From the NCBI RefSeq assembly GCF_002224245.2, contig NZ_NKHK02000004.1, forward strand, positions 62,001 to 126,000: a stretch of 64,000 bases of DNA. Direction: 5' to 3'. Position 1 is the stretch's first letter, and every line of letters begins with the position of its first letter. Position numbers and translations under genes: made by a program. This document shows positions 29,313 through 36,789 of this stretch, piece after piece. The notes under the pieces were generated by a model that did not search any database, was not told where the DNA came from, and saw nothing but the letters and a program-made list of their open reading frames with translations. Source of the stretch: Moraxella sp. VT-16-12 (GTDB lineage: Bacteria > Pseudomonadota > Gammaproteobacteria > Pseudomonadales > Moraxellaceae).

Positions 29313-30239
29313 ATGGCTATTCCAGTATTATTATGGGGTGCAGCAGCTGCACTTGGAGCAACAGGTGTTGTCAAAGGTGTTGAGGCGATTGGTTTGCAGT
29401 CTCGAGCCAAAGAAATTGGCGAACAAGCAGAAAGTAAGTATAGACGCAATAAGCGTTTGTTGAATGATGTGCGTGATGATACAAATGATAAATTTGAATC
29501 ATTAGGTCGTTTAAAGATAGAAATTTTTAATAATCAAATCAATCATGTGGTTCAGGTATTAAAACAACAAAAAAGCACCAGTAGTTCTATCAAAAACTTT
29601 AATAGTATGTTTACGATTGAAGAATTAAGACAGATGGAAACGATGGTGCAAAAATCCTTAGAATTAGAGTCTGGATTATTGCAAGGTGCAGCGGTTGGTG
29701 TGCTAGCAGGTCTTGGAGCTTATGGTTCAGTGCCATTATTTGCTGCTGCATCAACTGGTACAGCAATCCCTGCTTTATCGGGTGCCGCTGCTACTAATGC
29801 TACTTTGGCTTGGTTGGGCGGAGGTTCACTTGCAGCAGGTGGTTTTGGTATGGCAGGTGGTATGATGGCATTGGGTGGCATTGTTGCAGGTCCTGCTTTG
29901 GCAGTTGGTGGGTTTTTTCTGGCTGGCAAAGCTGAGGAGGCTCTTACTGAGGCACGAGCATATGAGGCTAGGGTTGATGAGGCAGTAATGCAGTTTGACC
30001 TAATGGCTGATACGTTACTTGCTCTGCAAGAAAACGCCAACGAGATTTCAACAACCTTAGAAATGCTGGTAGATAGGTTTGAACAAGTTAAGGTTGATAG
30101 CATTAACGACGGCAATATTGCAAAAATGTTAACAGTTGGAAAAGCCATTAAAGCAATTTTGGACTATCAAATCATGGAGGAAGATGGCTCAGCAGTACAA
30201 GGTGTTCGGCACTATTGCTCAGGCTACTTAGAAATTTAA
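29313..30239 (+). CDS. Glycine-rich membrane protein, unknown function
   Basis: 308 residues from ATG 29313 with AGGAG 7 bases upstream; an upstream extension to 29277 has no ribosome site. A hydrophobic N-terminus (IPVLLWGAAAALGATGVV) is followed by a charged coiled-coil-like region (about 25-115). A long Gly/Ala-rich hydrophobic stretch (about 120-205) has glycine-zipper features (GAAVGVLAGLGAYGS, GGSLAAGGFGMAGG, GGIVAGPALAVGGFF). A helical C-terminal half follows. This layout fits a membrane-inserting or pore-like protein but no named family is certain. I recall similar unnamed proteins in diverse bacteria. It is the largest product of the accessory block; a partner of about 139 residues follows 61 bases later. 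Confidence 0.75.
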   Translation: MAIPVLLWGAAAALGATGVVKGVEAIGLQSRAKEIGEQAESKYRRNKRLLNDVRDDTNDKFESLGRLKIEIFNNQINHVVQVLKQQKSTSSSIKNFNSMFTIEELRQMETMVQKSLELESGLLQGAAVGVLAGLGAYGSVPLFAAASTGTAIPALSGAAATNATLAWLGGGSLAAGGFGMAGGMMALGGIVAGPALAVGGFFLAGKAEEALTEARAYEARVDEAVMQFDLMADTLLALQENANEISTTLEMLVDRFEQVKVDSINDGNIAKMLTVGKAIKAILDYQIMEEDGSAVQGVRHYCSGYLEI

Positions 30240-30300
30240 TCAAGCTTTGGTGGTGTTACCTGTACCGAGAGTAGCGCCACCAACAATTTAGGAGAAAATT

Positions 30301-30720
30301 ATGACACAAGCAACACTGATAAAGGCGACAAATGTGACTAAATTACCCATGATGACTTCAAACTCAGCATTGAGTGCATTTGAGATGTTGGTAAATAGTC
30401 ATAAAGAATACAAAATGATTGCAGAACGGGAGCTTACAAAAAGAGAAATGATAAAAACGTGGAAAGAAACACGTTTGGCTCAAATTCAAGCACAGCAAGA
30501 AATTTTGAGAGATTATCTTAAATACACATTTGCTGAGAGAAAAACAGCCATTGATGGTTTTTTTGAAGTGTTGGATAAGGGATTTGAGAGTAATAATTTG
30601 GAGATGATAAATATGGCAATTGGTGGTATTGTCGGCATTGTCAAAACATCGCCATTGCAACAAGTGGAGTCTTTGATGCTTTGTTTGAATGATGATGGAG
30701 TAAAGCATATTGAGTTTTAA
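30301..30720 (+). CDS. Helical partner protein, unknown function
   Basis: 139 residues with a strong ribosome site (AGGAGAA, 5 bases before ATG). Residues 25-100 form amphipathic helices rich in Lys, Glu and Gln (HKEYKMIAERELTKREMIK, RLAQIQAQQEILRDYLKY), then a short hydrophobic segment (MAIGGIVGIVKTSPL). Soluble and coiled-coil-like. Family not recognised. Its end overlaps the TTG start of the Cys-rich gene. Position suggests it works with the glycine-rich membrane protein. Confidence 0.72.
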   Translation: MTQATLIKATNVTKLPMMTSNSALSAFEMLVNSHKEYKMIAERELTKREMIKTWKETRLAQIQAQQEILRDYLKYTFAERKTAIDGFFEVLDKGFESNNLEMINMAIGGIVGIVKTSPLQQVESLMLCLNDDGVKHIEF

Positions 30721-30988
30721 TATCAACAATTCTTTTCCTTGCAATGCTTGTGGGCAGTGTTGTCGATATGTAGATAAAAGCACACAGACTGCTTATCTTA
30801 GTCGTGGTGATGGTGTGTGTCGTCATTTAGATGAGCAAAGTAATTTGTGTATGATTTATGAACACCGCCCTTTGGTTTGTCAGGTTGAAAAATACTATCA
30901 AGTTTATTTAAAGGAACACTTATCTTGGCAAGATTTTGTTGAGAGAAATGTTCAGATATGTCAAAAACTGCAACAAGCCAGTTATTAA
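30710..30988 (+). CDS. YkgJ-like Cys-cluster miniprotein (TTG start)
   Basis: 92 residues. FPCNACGQCCRY followed by GVCRHLDEQSNLCMIYEHRP and VCQ gives the eight-Cys pattern of YkgJ/UPF0153 proteins, thought to bind zinc or iron. No ATG lies before the motif. TTG 30710 has GGAG with 9-base spacing and overlaps the previous stop by 11 bases, making it the best start. The role in the accessory block is unknown; metal binding or Fe-S-type redox sensing are possibilities from the family name only. Confidence 0.75.
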   Translation: MSFNINNSFPCNACGQCCRYVDKSTQTAYLSRGDGVCRHLDEQSNLCMIYEHRPLVCQVEKYYQVYLKEHLSWQDFVERNVQICQKLQQASY

Positions 30989-31025
30989 TGGTTGGTTGTG
31001 GATTAATGTTAATTTGGAGTGATTT

Positions 31026-31463
31026 ATGGAACATCCTTTTTTGCTGGAATTATACAGAGAGTTTGGCGAGTTTTTTGAAGATGCTCGTTCGGACAAAAAA
31101 GTTATTTTCAAAGAAAATTGCGATAATAAAGCTTATGATAAACTATATAAAGCTATGAATGGACATTCTGATTATGGTGCTTTTTGTGGCGATATGTGTA
31201 GTATCTTAATTGCGTTTGATGCCACAGTATTTGGCAGTTTTAGTGATGGTGTTTATATTTGCCGAGAAGGTGTGTATGTAAAAGGTTTATTTCAAGAGGT
31301 TGAAATATACTATTATGATGATTTACGCACTTTTGAGGTTGATGAACGTGAAAAAAGAATATGCGTCAATTATGGTGATGATGTATTGATTGCTAATGCT
31401 TATGCGATATCAGTTGCCAAAAGGGTTGAATACGCCTTTAATAGATACAAAAAGAATCGTTGA
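31026..31463 (+). CDS. Protein of unknown function, possible PH-like fold
   Basis: 145 residues, with a TTGGAGTGA ribosome site before ATG 31026. No signal peptide. The N-terminal half is helical; the second half alternates beta strands (FGSFSDGVYICREGVYVKG... VEIYYYDDLRTFEVDE) in a way that recalls bacterial PH-like domains. This is a weak impression. Last gene of the accessory operon, ending 28 bases before a strong terminator. Low GC like its neighbours. Confidence 0.7.
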   Translation: MEHPFLLELYREFGEFFEDARSDKKVIFKENCDNKAYDKLYKAMNGHSDYGAFCGDMCSILIAFDATVFGSFSDGVYICREGVYVKGLFQEVEIYYYDDLRTFEVDEREKRICVNYGDDVLIANAYAISVAKRVEYAFNRYKKNR

Positions 31464-31490
31464 GATGATTGTGGCAGTACATCAAGAATA

Positions 31491-31522
31491 AAAAAACAGG
31501 CAAATCAAATTGCCTGTTTTTT
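31491..31522. terminator. Bidirectional terminator
   Basis: AAAAAACAGGCAA (31491-31503) with TTGCCTGTTTTTT (31510-31522), 13 exact pairs, 6-base loop, A-run and T-run on either side. It closes both the accessory operon and the convergent OmpA-like gene. Confidence 0.93.
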
Positions 31523-31538
31523 TGTTGTAAAACTTACA

Positions 31539-32195
31539 TTAGTTTACGCTTTGTGGGGCTAAAATGGTCAACTCCACACGGCGGTTAGGCTCATAACTGC
31601 CACCAAATTGAGTGGTTGCACCGTGTCCATAAGCACTGATACGGCTTTGGCTAACGCCTTGGGCAACTAAATACTGTGCCACGGCATTTGCACGGTTTTG
31701 TGATAGGATTTGGTTGGCGTGGGCATTGCCTTCAATAGAAGCATAGCCATTGACCACAACTTGAGTTTGGTGGTATTGGCTTAGTGTGCTGGCAACTTGA
31801 TTTAACGCACCAAACGAGTGGGGTTTGATGTTGTATCTGCCCACATCAAAGGTGATGGCTTCTGGAATGGCTAGGTTGATGTTGTTGGTAACAGGGTCTC
31901 GGGTAACTTCAATGCCTGTACCTGCGGTTTGTTGTTTTAGTTGGGCTTCTTGACGGCTCATATAAGCACCCACACCCGCTCCGATGGCAGCACCGATGGC
32001 AGCATCACGCCCTGTTTTTTCTCCGCCTGTTGCCTTAGAAATGCCTGCACCAAGCACCGCACCTGCCAATGTGCCTAAGCCGACTTTGGTGGCAGTACTG
32101 CTGTTGCTACCTGCGTTTTGGGTAGAAGCACAGCCTGTGATAACAAGGCTAGATGCGATGGCACCAACTGCCAATATGCTTTTTGCGTTTTTCAT
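31539..32195 (-). CDS. OmpA-family lipoprotein (YiaD-like)
   Basis: 218 residues. Lipoprotein signal with lipobox VITGC (Cys22); a glycine-zipper segment (about 40-80, GLGTLAGAVLGAGIS, GAAIGAGVGAYMS); C-terminal OmpA peptidoglycan-binding domain (about 110-215) with VNGYASIEGNAHANQILSQ and RVELTI. The anchor Asp/Arg pattern is partly visible (NQILSQNRANAV). It probably tethers the outer membrane to murein. The upstream gap 32196-32488 (about 290 bases) holds no gene; it is AT-rich and separates two divergent genes. Confidence 0.88.
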   Translation of the reverse strand: MKNAKSILAVGAIASSLVITGCASTQNAGSNSSTATKVGLGTLAGAVLGAGISKATGGEKTGRDAAIGAAIGAGVGAYMSRQEAQLKQQTAGTGIEVTRDPVTNNINLAIPEAITFDVGRYNIKPHSFGALNQVASTLSQYHQTQVVVNGYASIEGNAHANQILSQNRANAVAQYLVAQGVSQSRISAYGHGATTQFGGSYEPNRRVELTILAPQSVN

Positions 32196-32488
32196 CGTGA
32201 TGTTTCCTTTTAAAATGGCTAAAAAACCAAAGCAACAAATTATAATATATAGTATGCAGTAGTAAACTTACCATTTTGTTATGAGTATGTATGCAATATG
32301 TGTATCTGGTGCGTGATTTGTGCGAATAAATTTGCTATATCATTGTTTATTATATTGATTTGATAAAGGGCGGATGATGATAGAAGTAATCAAATGATGG
32401 GTTTGTTTTTATCAATCACAGGCAGGCTTTTTACAAAAAATGCGAAAGTTGTTAAAATACGCCATTTTAATCTAGTGGAAAAATCACC

Positions 32489-33436
32489 ATGAAGCAGCGT
32501 TTGCCCTTATCTTTTTTTCAAAAATTACATGATAAATCTCCTGCTTTTGCTCAAAAACTTTCACTGACCACCTGTACCAGTACCATCGCTTTAAACAGCA
32601 TGGTGATTGGTTTGCCGTTATTTGGGGCGGGATTTGGCAAGATTTTTGCAAAGTCAAAACGAGCTGATAAGGCGGTGATTGACATTGCTCATCATTGGAT
32701 AAAAGTAAATAACCTGCTGATAGATAAGGTGTTGCCACATAAAGACTGGCGTATCAGTTTGCCTGACGATTTAAACCCAAATGGCAATTATCTGCTTATT
32801 TGTAACCATCAGTCATGGGTGGATACAAGCATCATTCAGTATGTCAGTGCAGACAGGTTGCCTTTGACACGGTTTTTTGCCAAGCATGAACTGCTTTATA
32901 TACCTGTGGTGGGGCAAGCGTTTTATTTGTTGGATTTTCCGATGATGAAACGCCATTCAAAAGAACAAATCGCCAACAATCCTGCCCTTGCTAACCGAGA
33001 TTTGGACGAAGCAAAAAGGGCGTGCCAGTTATTGTTGGATAAACCATTTGTGCTACTTAATTATTTGGAAGGCACACGATTTAGCCAAGATAAGCACAAA
33101 AAACAGCAGTCGCCTTATCGCCATTTATTAAAACCCAAAGCGGGCGGATTTGCTTTGGCGTTATCCAGTCTTGGCAGTAAGATAGATGGCATTTTGGACA
33201 TGACGGTGGTATATCCTGATGGTGTGCCAGAATATACCGACTTGTGGCAAGGTAAAATCACTCGCCTAGGGGTGGACATTCGTCATTTGACCATGAATGA
33301 TGAGTTATTAAATGCACTTAAAGATGGTAAATATGACCAAGATGAGTGCGTTAAAAATGCTTTATTTACATGGCTAGATACGGTATGGCAAGCCAAAGAT
33401 GAGCGAATAGATGAGATGATGGCGACTTTTAAATAA
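32489..33436 (+). CDS. PlsC-like acyltransferase (YihG type)
   Basis: 315 residues of the lysophospholipid acyltransferase superfamily. Motif I is NHQSWVDTS (HxxxxD), motif III EGTRFS, and a hydrophobic N-terminal segment serves as anchor. The length and motif spacing fit the YihG/YihG-like group that acylates lysophosphatidate or related lipids, rather than essential PlsC. Substrate is inferred. Four bases before the next membrane-protein gene. Confidence 0.85.
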   Translation: MKQRLPLSFFQKLHDKSPAFAQKLSLTTCTSTIALNSMVIGLPLFGAGFGKIFAKSKRADKAVIDIAHHWIKVNNLLIDKVLPHKDWRISLPDDLNPNGNYLLICNHQSWVDTSIIQYVSADRLPLTRFFAKHELLYIPVVGQAFYLLDFPMMKRHSKEQIANNPALANRDLDEAKRACQLLLDKPFVLLNYLEGTRFSQDKHKKQQSPYRHLLKPKAGGFALALSSLGSKIDGILDMTVVYPDGVPEYTDLWQGKITRLGVDIRHLTMNDELLNALKDGKYDQDECVKNALFTWLDTVWQAKDERIDEMMATFK

Positions 33437-33440
33437 TCAG

Positions 33441-34541
33441 ATGACAACCATGAAAAGACAAACCCCAGAACTTGATGAGCTAAAAATTCCCCAATCGGCA
33501 GAAATCCCAGACGATGTGATACCTTTGTTCGGGCAAGAAAAAAAGGATGACATACCCAGCACCACCAAAATCGTCTATGACATCATCATGCTGGGCTTGT
33601 TGGTGGTGGATTTGCTTTTGATTATTGGCGATAAAATTTTAATGAGTGGGCTTGCCACAAAACTTGCTCAGTGGTTTGGCTTTGGGGCAAATTTGGCGAC
33701 ATATCATGAGCAGTATCATCTTTCCATTTCTGCCATTGGGGGTGTGTTTACCATTTTTTGGGTGGCAGAGCTTTTGGTGCGTTGGCTGATTGCTATTATC
33801 AAAAAAACTTATTTTCGTTGGTTCTTTTTTCCATTTGTGCATTGGTATGAAGTGCTGGGGTGTTTTCCTGCGTTGCGTGCTTTGCGATTGTTGCGGGCAG
33901 GGGTCATCATCAAGCGATTACATCACATCAACATCAAAGTCATTCCTGAAAAATGGCTAAAATCTGCACAATTTTATTATCATGTGATTTTAGAAGAGTT
34001 GTCTGACCGTGTGATATTAACGGCGGTGGATAATTTTAGAACACAGATGGCACAATCTAGAACGCATGGTGAACTGGTGCAATCCGCCATTAACAAAAAT
34101 CGTGCCGAGCTTGAACAGGTGGTGTTGGAGCTACTTCGTCGTGAGTTATCGCCCAAATTGGAGCAGGCATTTTTGCAAGAAGTGGGGCAAAAACTCTCTG
34201 TTGATATTGGGCGGGCGGTGGAGCAAGCGTTGGTGGACACTCCTGAATTAAAACGTTATTTAAAACTCATACCCATTGCAGGCGGTCTGATTGAAAGCCA
34301 AATCACCAATGTGGGCAAACATATTGGCGAGAACGTTACAACGGCGGTCAATGGGCATTTGTTTGATCCAAAAACATTAGATACGTTGATGATAAACATC
34401 GCCAAAGGTGTGGCAAGTATTGACACCACACGCCCTGAATTGCAAAAGCTGGTAGGTACGGTGGTAGATGATGCTTTAACGGCATTTGAAAAACAAATCA
34501 AAATCCAACAATGGAAACATAAAGCCCAACTTCATTTATAA
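33441..34541 (+). CDS. Membrane protein with voltage-sensor-like segment
   Basis: 366 residues. Two to three hydrophobic segments lie at about 44-66 and 92-118. Then comes a regularly spaced arginine helix, PALRALRLLRAGVIIKRLH (about 142-160), like the S4 helix of ion-channel voltage sensors. The remaining 200 residues are soluble, helical and repetitive. No pore-loop selectivity motif is visible, so channel activity is not shown. Possibly a voltage-sensor-only or channel-derived protein. Start ATG 33441 or 33450. It is probably co-transcribed with the acyltransferase gene. Confidence 0.65.
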   Translation: MTTMKRQTPELDELKIPQSAEIPDDVIPLFGQEKKDDIPSTTKIVYDIIMLGLLVVDLLLIIGDKILMSGLATKLAQWFGFGANLATYHEQYHLSISAIGGVFTIFWVAELLVRWLIAIIKKTYFRWFFFPFVHWYEVLGCFPALRALRLLRAGVIIKRLHHINIKVIPEKWLKSAQFYYHVILEELSDRVILTAVDNFRTQMAQSRTHGELVQSAINKNRAELEQVVLELLRRELSPKLEQAFLQEVGQKLSVDIGRAVEQALVDTPELKRYLKLIPIAGGLIESQITNVGKHIGENVTTAVNGHLFDPKTLDTLMINIAKGVASIDTTRPELQKLVGTVVDDALTAFEKQIKIQQWKHKAQLHL

Positions 34542-34800
34542 ATGCATCAAAAAACTGTTAAAAAATGTTCAAAAATGATACAATTTAGTAATTTTTAGTG
34601 GGTCATGTCGTGTCATTTATAAGGGCTTTTTGGTGGTATTACAAAAAATTTGGATAAAATGTTAATTTTAAGCCATTTTCTTACCAAAATAAAAAAGTAT
34701 GGTTAAGTTTGGTAAGTTGGCACAAAACTTGTAACCACCAATCTATCGGTCCACTTATAATCAAGGGTGGGGTTTGGATTTATCAGATAGGGTGAAGAAC

Positions 34801-35541
34801 ATGAGAGCAATTGCGTTATTTGGCAAAATGTTAGCATTTAGCCGTTTGCGTATCAACATTGATAACATAGATGATATTCGTGCTGAGATTGAGCAGATGT
34901 TAAAGGGCAATGTCAGTCCCGTGCCTGTGGTGATTGACAGTGCGGTCATGCTAGATTTGCAAGCATTGGTAGAAATGCTGTGGTCGCTAAATATTCAGCC
35001 CATTGGGGTGATGGCAGGTGAGCTGACCGAGCAGGCAACAGCATTAAGATTGGCGATTTTTCCAGCTGATGGTCAAAGAATTGAGTCTTTGCAAGTAGAA
35101 AAAAACATTGATGAAAGCCCAGCGACTACTTCTGAGCCACCAAATGTCAACGAAAAAGTGCCTAGGGGTTCTATCCAAAACTTTGGAAATGAATTGGAGC
35201 TTGGTTTGACCAGCAGTGTGTGCGACAGCATTTTGCGTTCAGGTCAAAGTTTGCAACATTTGGGCGGTGATTTGGTGGTGCTAGGTGGTGTCAATCGTGG
35301 TGCTGATGCCATCACTGACAGTAATTTGCACGTTTATGGGCGTGGCTTGGGCAGACTGGTGGCGGGGGCGACAGGCGATAAAGATGCACGCATTTTTTGT
35401 CAAAGATTTGACCCATCGTTGGTGTCTGTGGCAGGAACGTATTGTTTGCATGATGACATACCCAAAGAGATGATTGATAAAGCGGTACAAGTCAGCTATG
35501 ATGAAGATAAAGGGCTGGTATTTACTTTAATGAATAATTGA
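34801..35541 (+). CDS. minC: Septum site-determining protein MinC
   Basis: 246 residues from ATG 34801; an upstream TTG at 34774 is unlikely. The N-terminal FtsZ-inhibiting domain starts IALFGKMLAFSRLRI. A linker (about 100-125) leads to the C-terminal right-handed beta-helix with LGGDLVVLGGVNRGADAI and NLHVYGRGLGRLVAGA, which binds MinD. Blocks polar septation. First gene of minCDE. The gap 34542-34800 has no other gene. Confidence 0.95.
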   Translation: MRAIALFGKMLAFSRLRINIDNIDDIRAEIEQMLKGNVSPVPVVIDSAVMLDLQALVEMLWSLNIQPIGVMAGELTEQATALRLAIFPADGQRIESLQVEKNIDESPATTSEPPNVNEKVPRGSIQNFGNELELGLTSSVCDSILRSGQSLQHLGGDLVVLGGVNRGADAITDSNLHVYGRGLGRLVAGATGDKDARIFCQRFDPSLVSVAGTYCLHDDIPKEMIDKAVQVSYDEDKGLVFTLMNN

Positions 35542-35607
35542 CCCATCAATTCATATAAAAATTGATGGCATAAACATTCAAAACATTTTGTTAAACAGGA
35601 ACTTTTT

Positions 35608-36423
35608 ATGGCAAAAATTATCGTGGTAACATCAGGCAAAGGTGGGGTGGGCAAAACCACCACCAGTGCGTCCTTTGGGGCGGGTCTTGCCATGCGTGGT
35701 CATAAGACCGTGGTCATTGATTTTGATGTGGGGCTACGCAATCTTGATTTGATGATGGGGTGTGAAAACCGCATTGTTTATGATTTTATTGATGTTATTA
35801 ATGGTACTGCTAAGCTGTCTCAGGCACTTGTCAAGGACAAACAGCTAGATAATTTATTTATCCTGCCTGCATCTCAAACTCGTGATAAAGACGCTCTGAC
35901 CGAAGAAGGCGTAGAAGCGGTGATGAAAGAGTTGGCTGATGAGCTAAACTTTGAGTACATCATCTGCGACAGTCCTGCTGGGATTGAGCGTGGGGCAAAA
36001 CTTGCCATGCACTTTGCTGATGAAGCACTCATCGTAACCAACCCTGAAATATCTAGCGTACGAGATTCTGACCGCATTATTGGGATTTTGCAGTCTGATA
36101 CCAAAAAAGCTCGTGAAGGTGGGCGAGTGCGTGAGCATCTTATCATCGCCCGCTACAATCCTGAGCGTGCTGACCGTGGTGAGATGATGGGGATTGATGA
36201 CATTGCTGATGACATTTTAAGAGTGCCACTGATTGGCGTTGTGCCTGAAAGTAATGCTGTATTGGAAGCATCCAACTGTGGTCAGCCCGTGATTTTTTAT
36301 AAAGACTCTGCCGCAGGTCAATGCTATGATGATATTGTGGCACGTTTTTTGGGTGAAGAACGCCCACGTCGCCACATACAAGTCAAGAAAAAAGGCTTGC
36401 TTGCAAGATTCTTTGGGGGTTAG
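35608..36423 (+). CDS. minD: Septum site-determining ATPase MinD
   Basis: 271 residues. Deviant Walker A GKGGVGKTT (Lys11, Lys16) and the C-terminal amphipathic membrane-targeting helix KKGLLARFFGG are both intact. It recruits MinC and oscillates with MinE. It lies 66 bases after minC and 1 base before minE. Confidence 0.97.
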   Translation: MAKIIVVTSGKGGVGKTTTSASFGAGLAMRGHKTVVIDFDVGLRNLDLMMGCENRIVYDFIDVINGTAKLSQALVKDKQLDNLFILPASQTRDKDALTEEGVEAVMKELADELNFEYIICDSPAGIERGAKLAMHFADEALIVTNPEISSVRDSDRIIGILQSDTKKAREGGRVREHLIIARYNPERADRGEMMGIDDIADDILRVPLIGVVPESNAVLEASNCGQPVIFYKDSAAGQCYDDIVARFLGEERPRRHIQVKKKGLLARFFGG

Positions 36424-36424
36424 T

Positions 36425-36700
36425 ATGTCAAAAGGTTTTTTTGGTTCATTTTTTGGGGATTCTAGCAAACAGACCAGTGCATCTATTGCCAAGGATAGGC
36501 TTAAAGTCATTGTTGCCACTCATCATCTTAACGACCGTTTGCCACCTGAACGCGTTGATGAGATGAAACAGGAAATTTTGGAAGTGATTAATCGTTATGT
36601 ATCAGGTGTTCGCATGAGTGATGTGAATATCCAACAACGCAAAGAAGAAGACATGGACATTTTGGAGATGAATGTCAATCTGCCAGAGCGTTTGGGCTAA
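36425..36700 (+). CDS. minE: Cell division topological specificity factor MinE
   Basis: 91 residues from ATG 36425. The N-terminal membrane-binding segment (KGFFGSFFG), the anti-MinCD helix (ASIAKDRLKVIVATHH) and the dimerisation domain with VNLPERLG are present. A longer frame from 36326 lies inside minD and is not credible. Confidence 0.96.
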   Translation: MSKGFFGSFFGDSSKQTSASIAKDRLKVIVATHHLNDRLPPERVDEMKQEILEVINRYVSGVRMSDVNIQQRKEEDMDILEMNVNLPERLG

Positions 36701-36716
36701 TAACATTTTGTTACAC

Positions 36717-36746
36717 TTGAAATCATCTGCCTTCATCAGTTATAAT
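36717..36746 (+). promoter_or_regulatory. Promoter before the TPR-lolB genes
   Basis: TTGAAA (36717-36722), 18 bases, TATAAT (36741-36746), 44 bases before ATG 36790. Confidence 0.5.
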
Positions 36747-36789
36747 AATCCGATGGCTTGACTATCGGGTATTGGCGTAGGTGGGCTAG

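Noticed and set aside
30364-30826. Minus-strand frames opposite the accessory genes
   Set aside because: Low-complexity complement of the plus-strand genes, with no ribosome sites.
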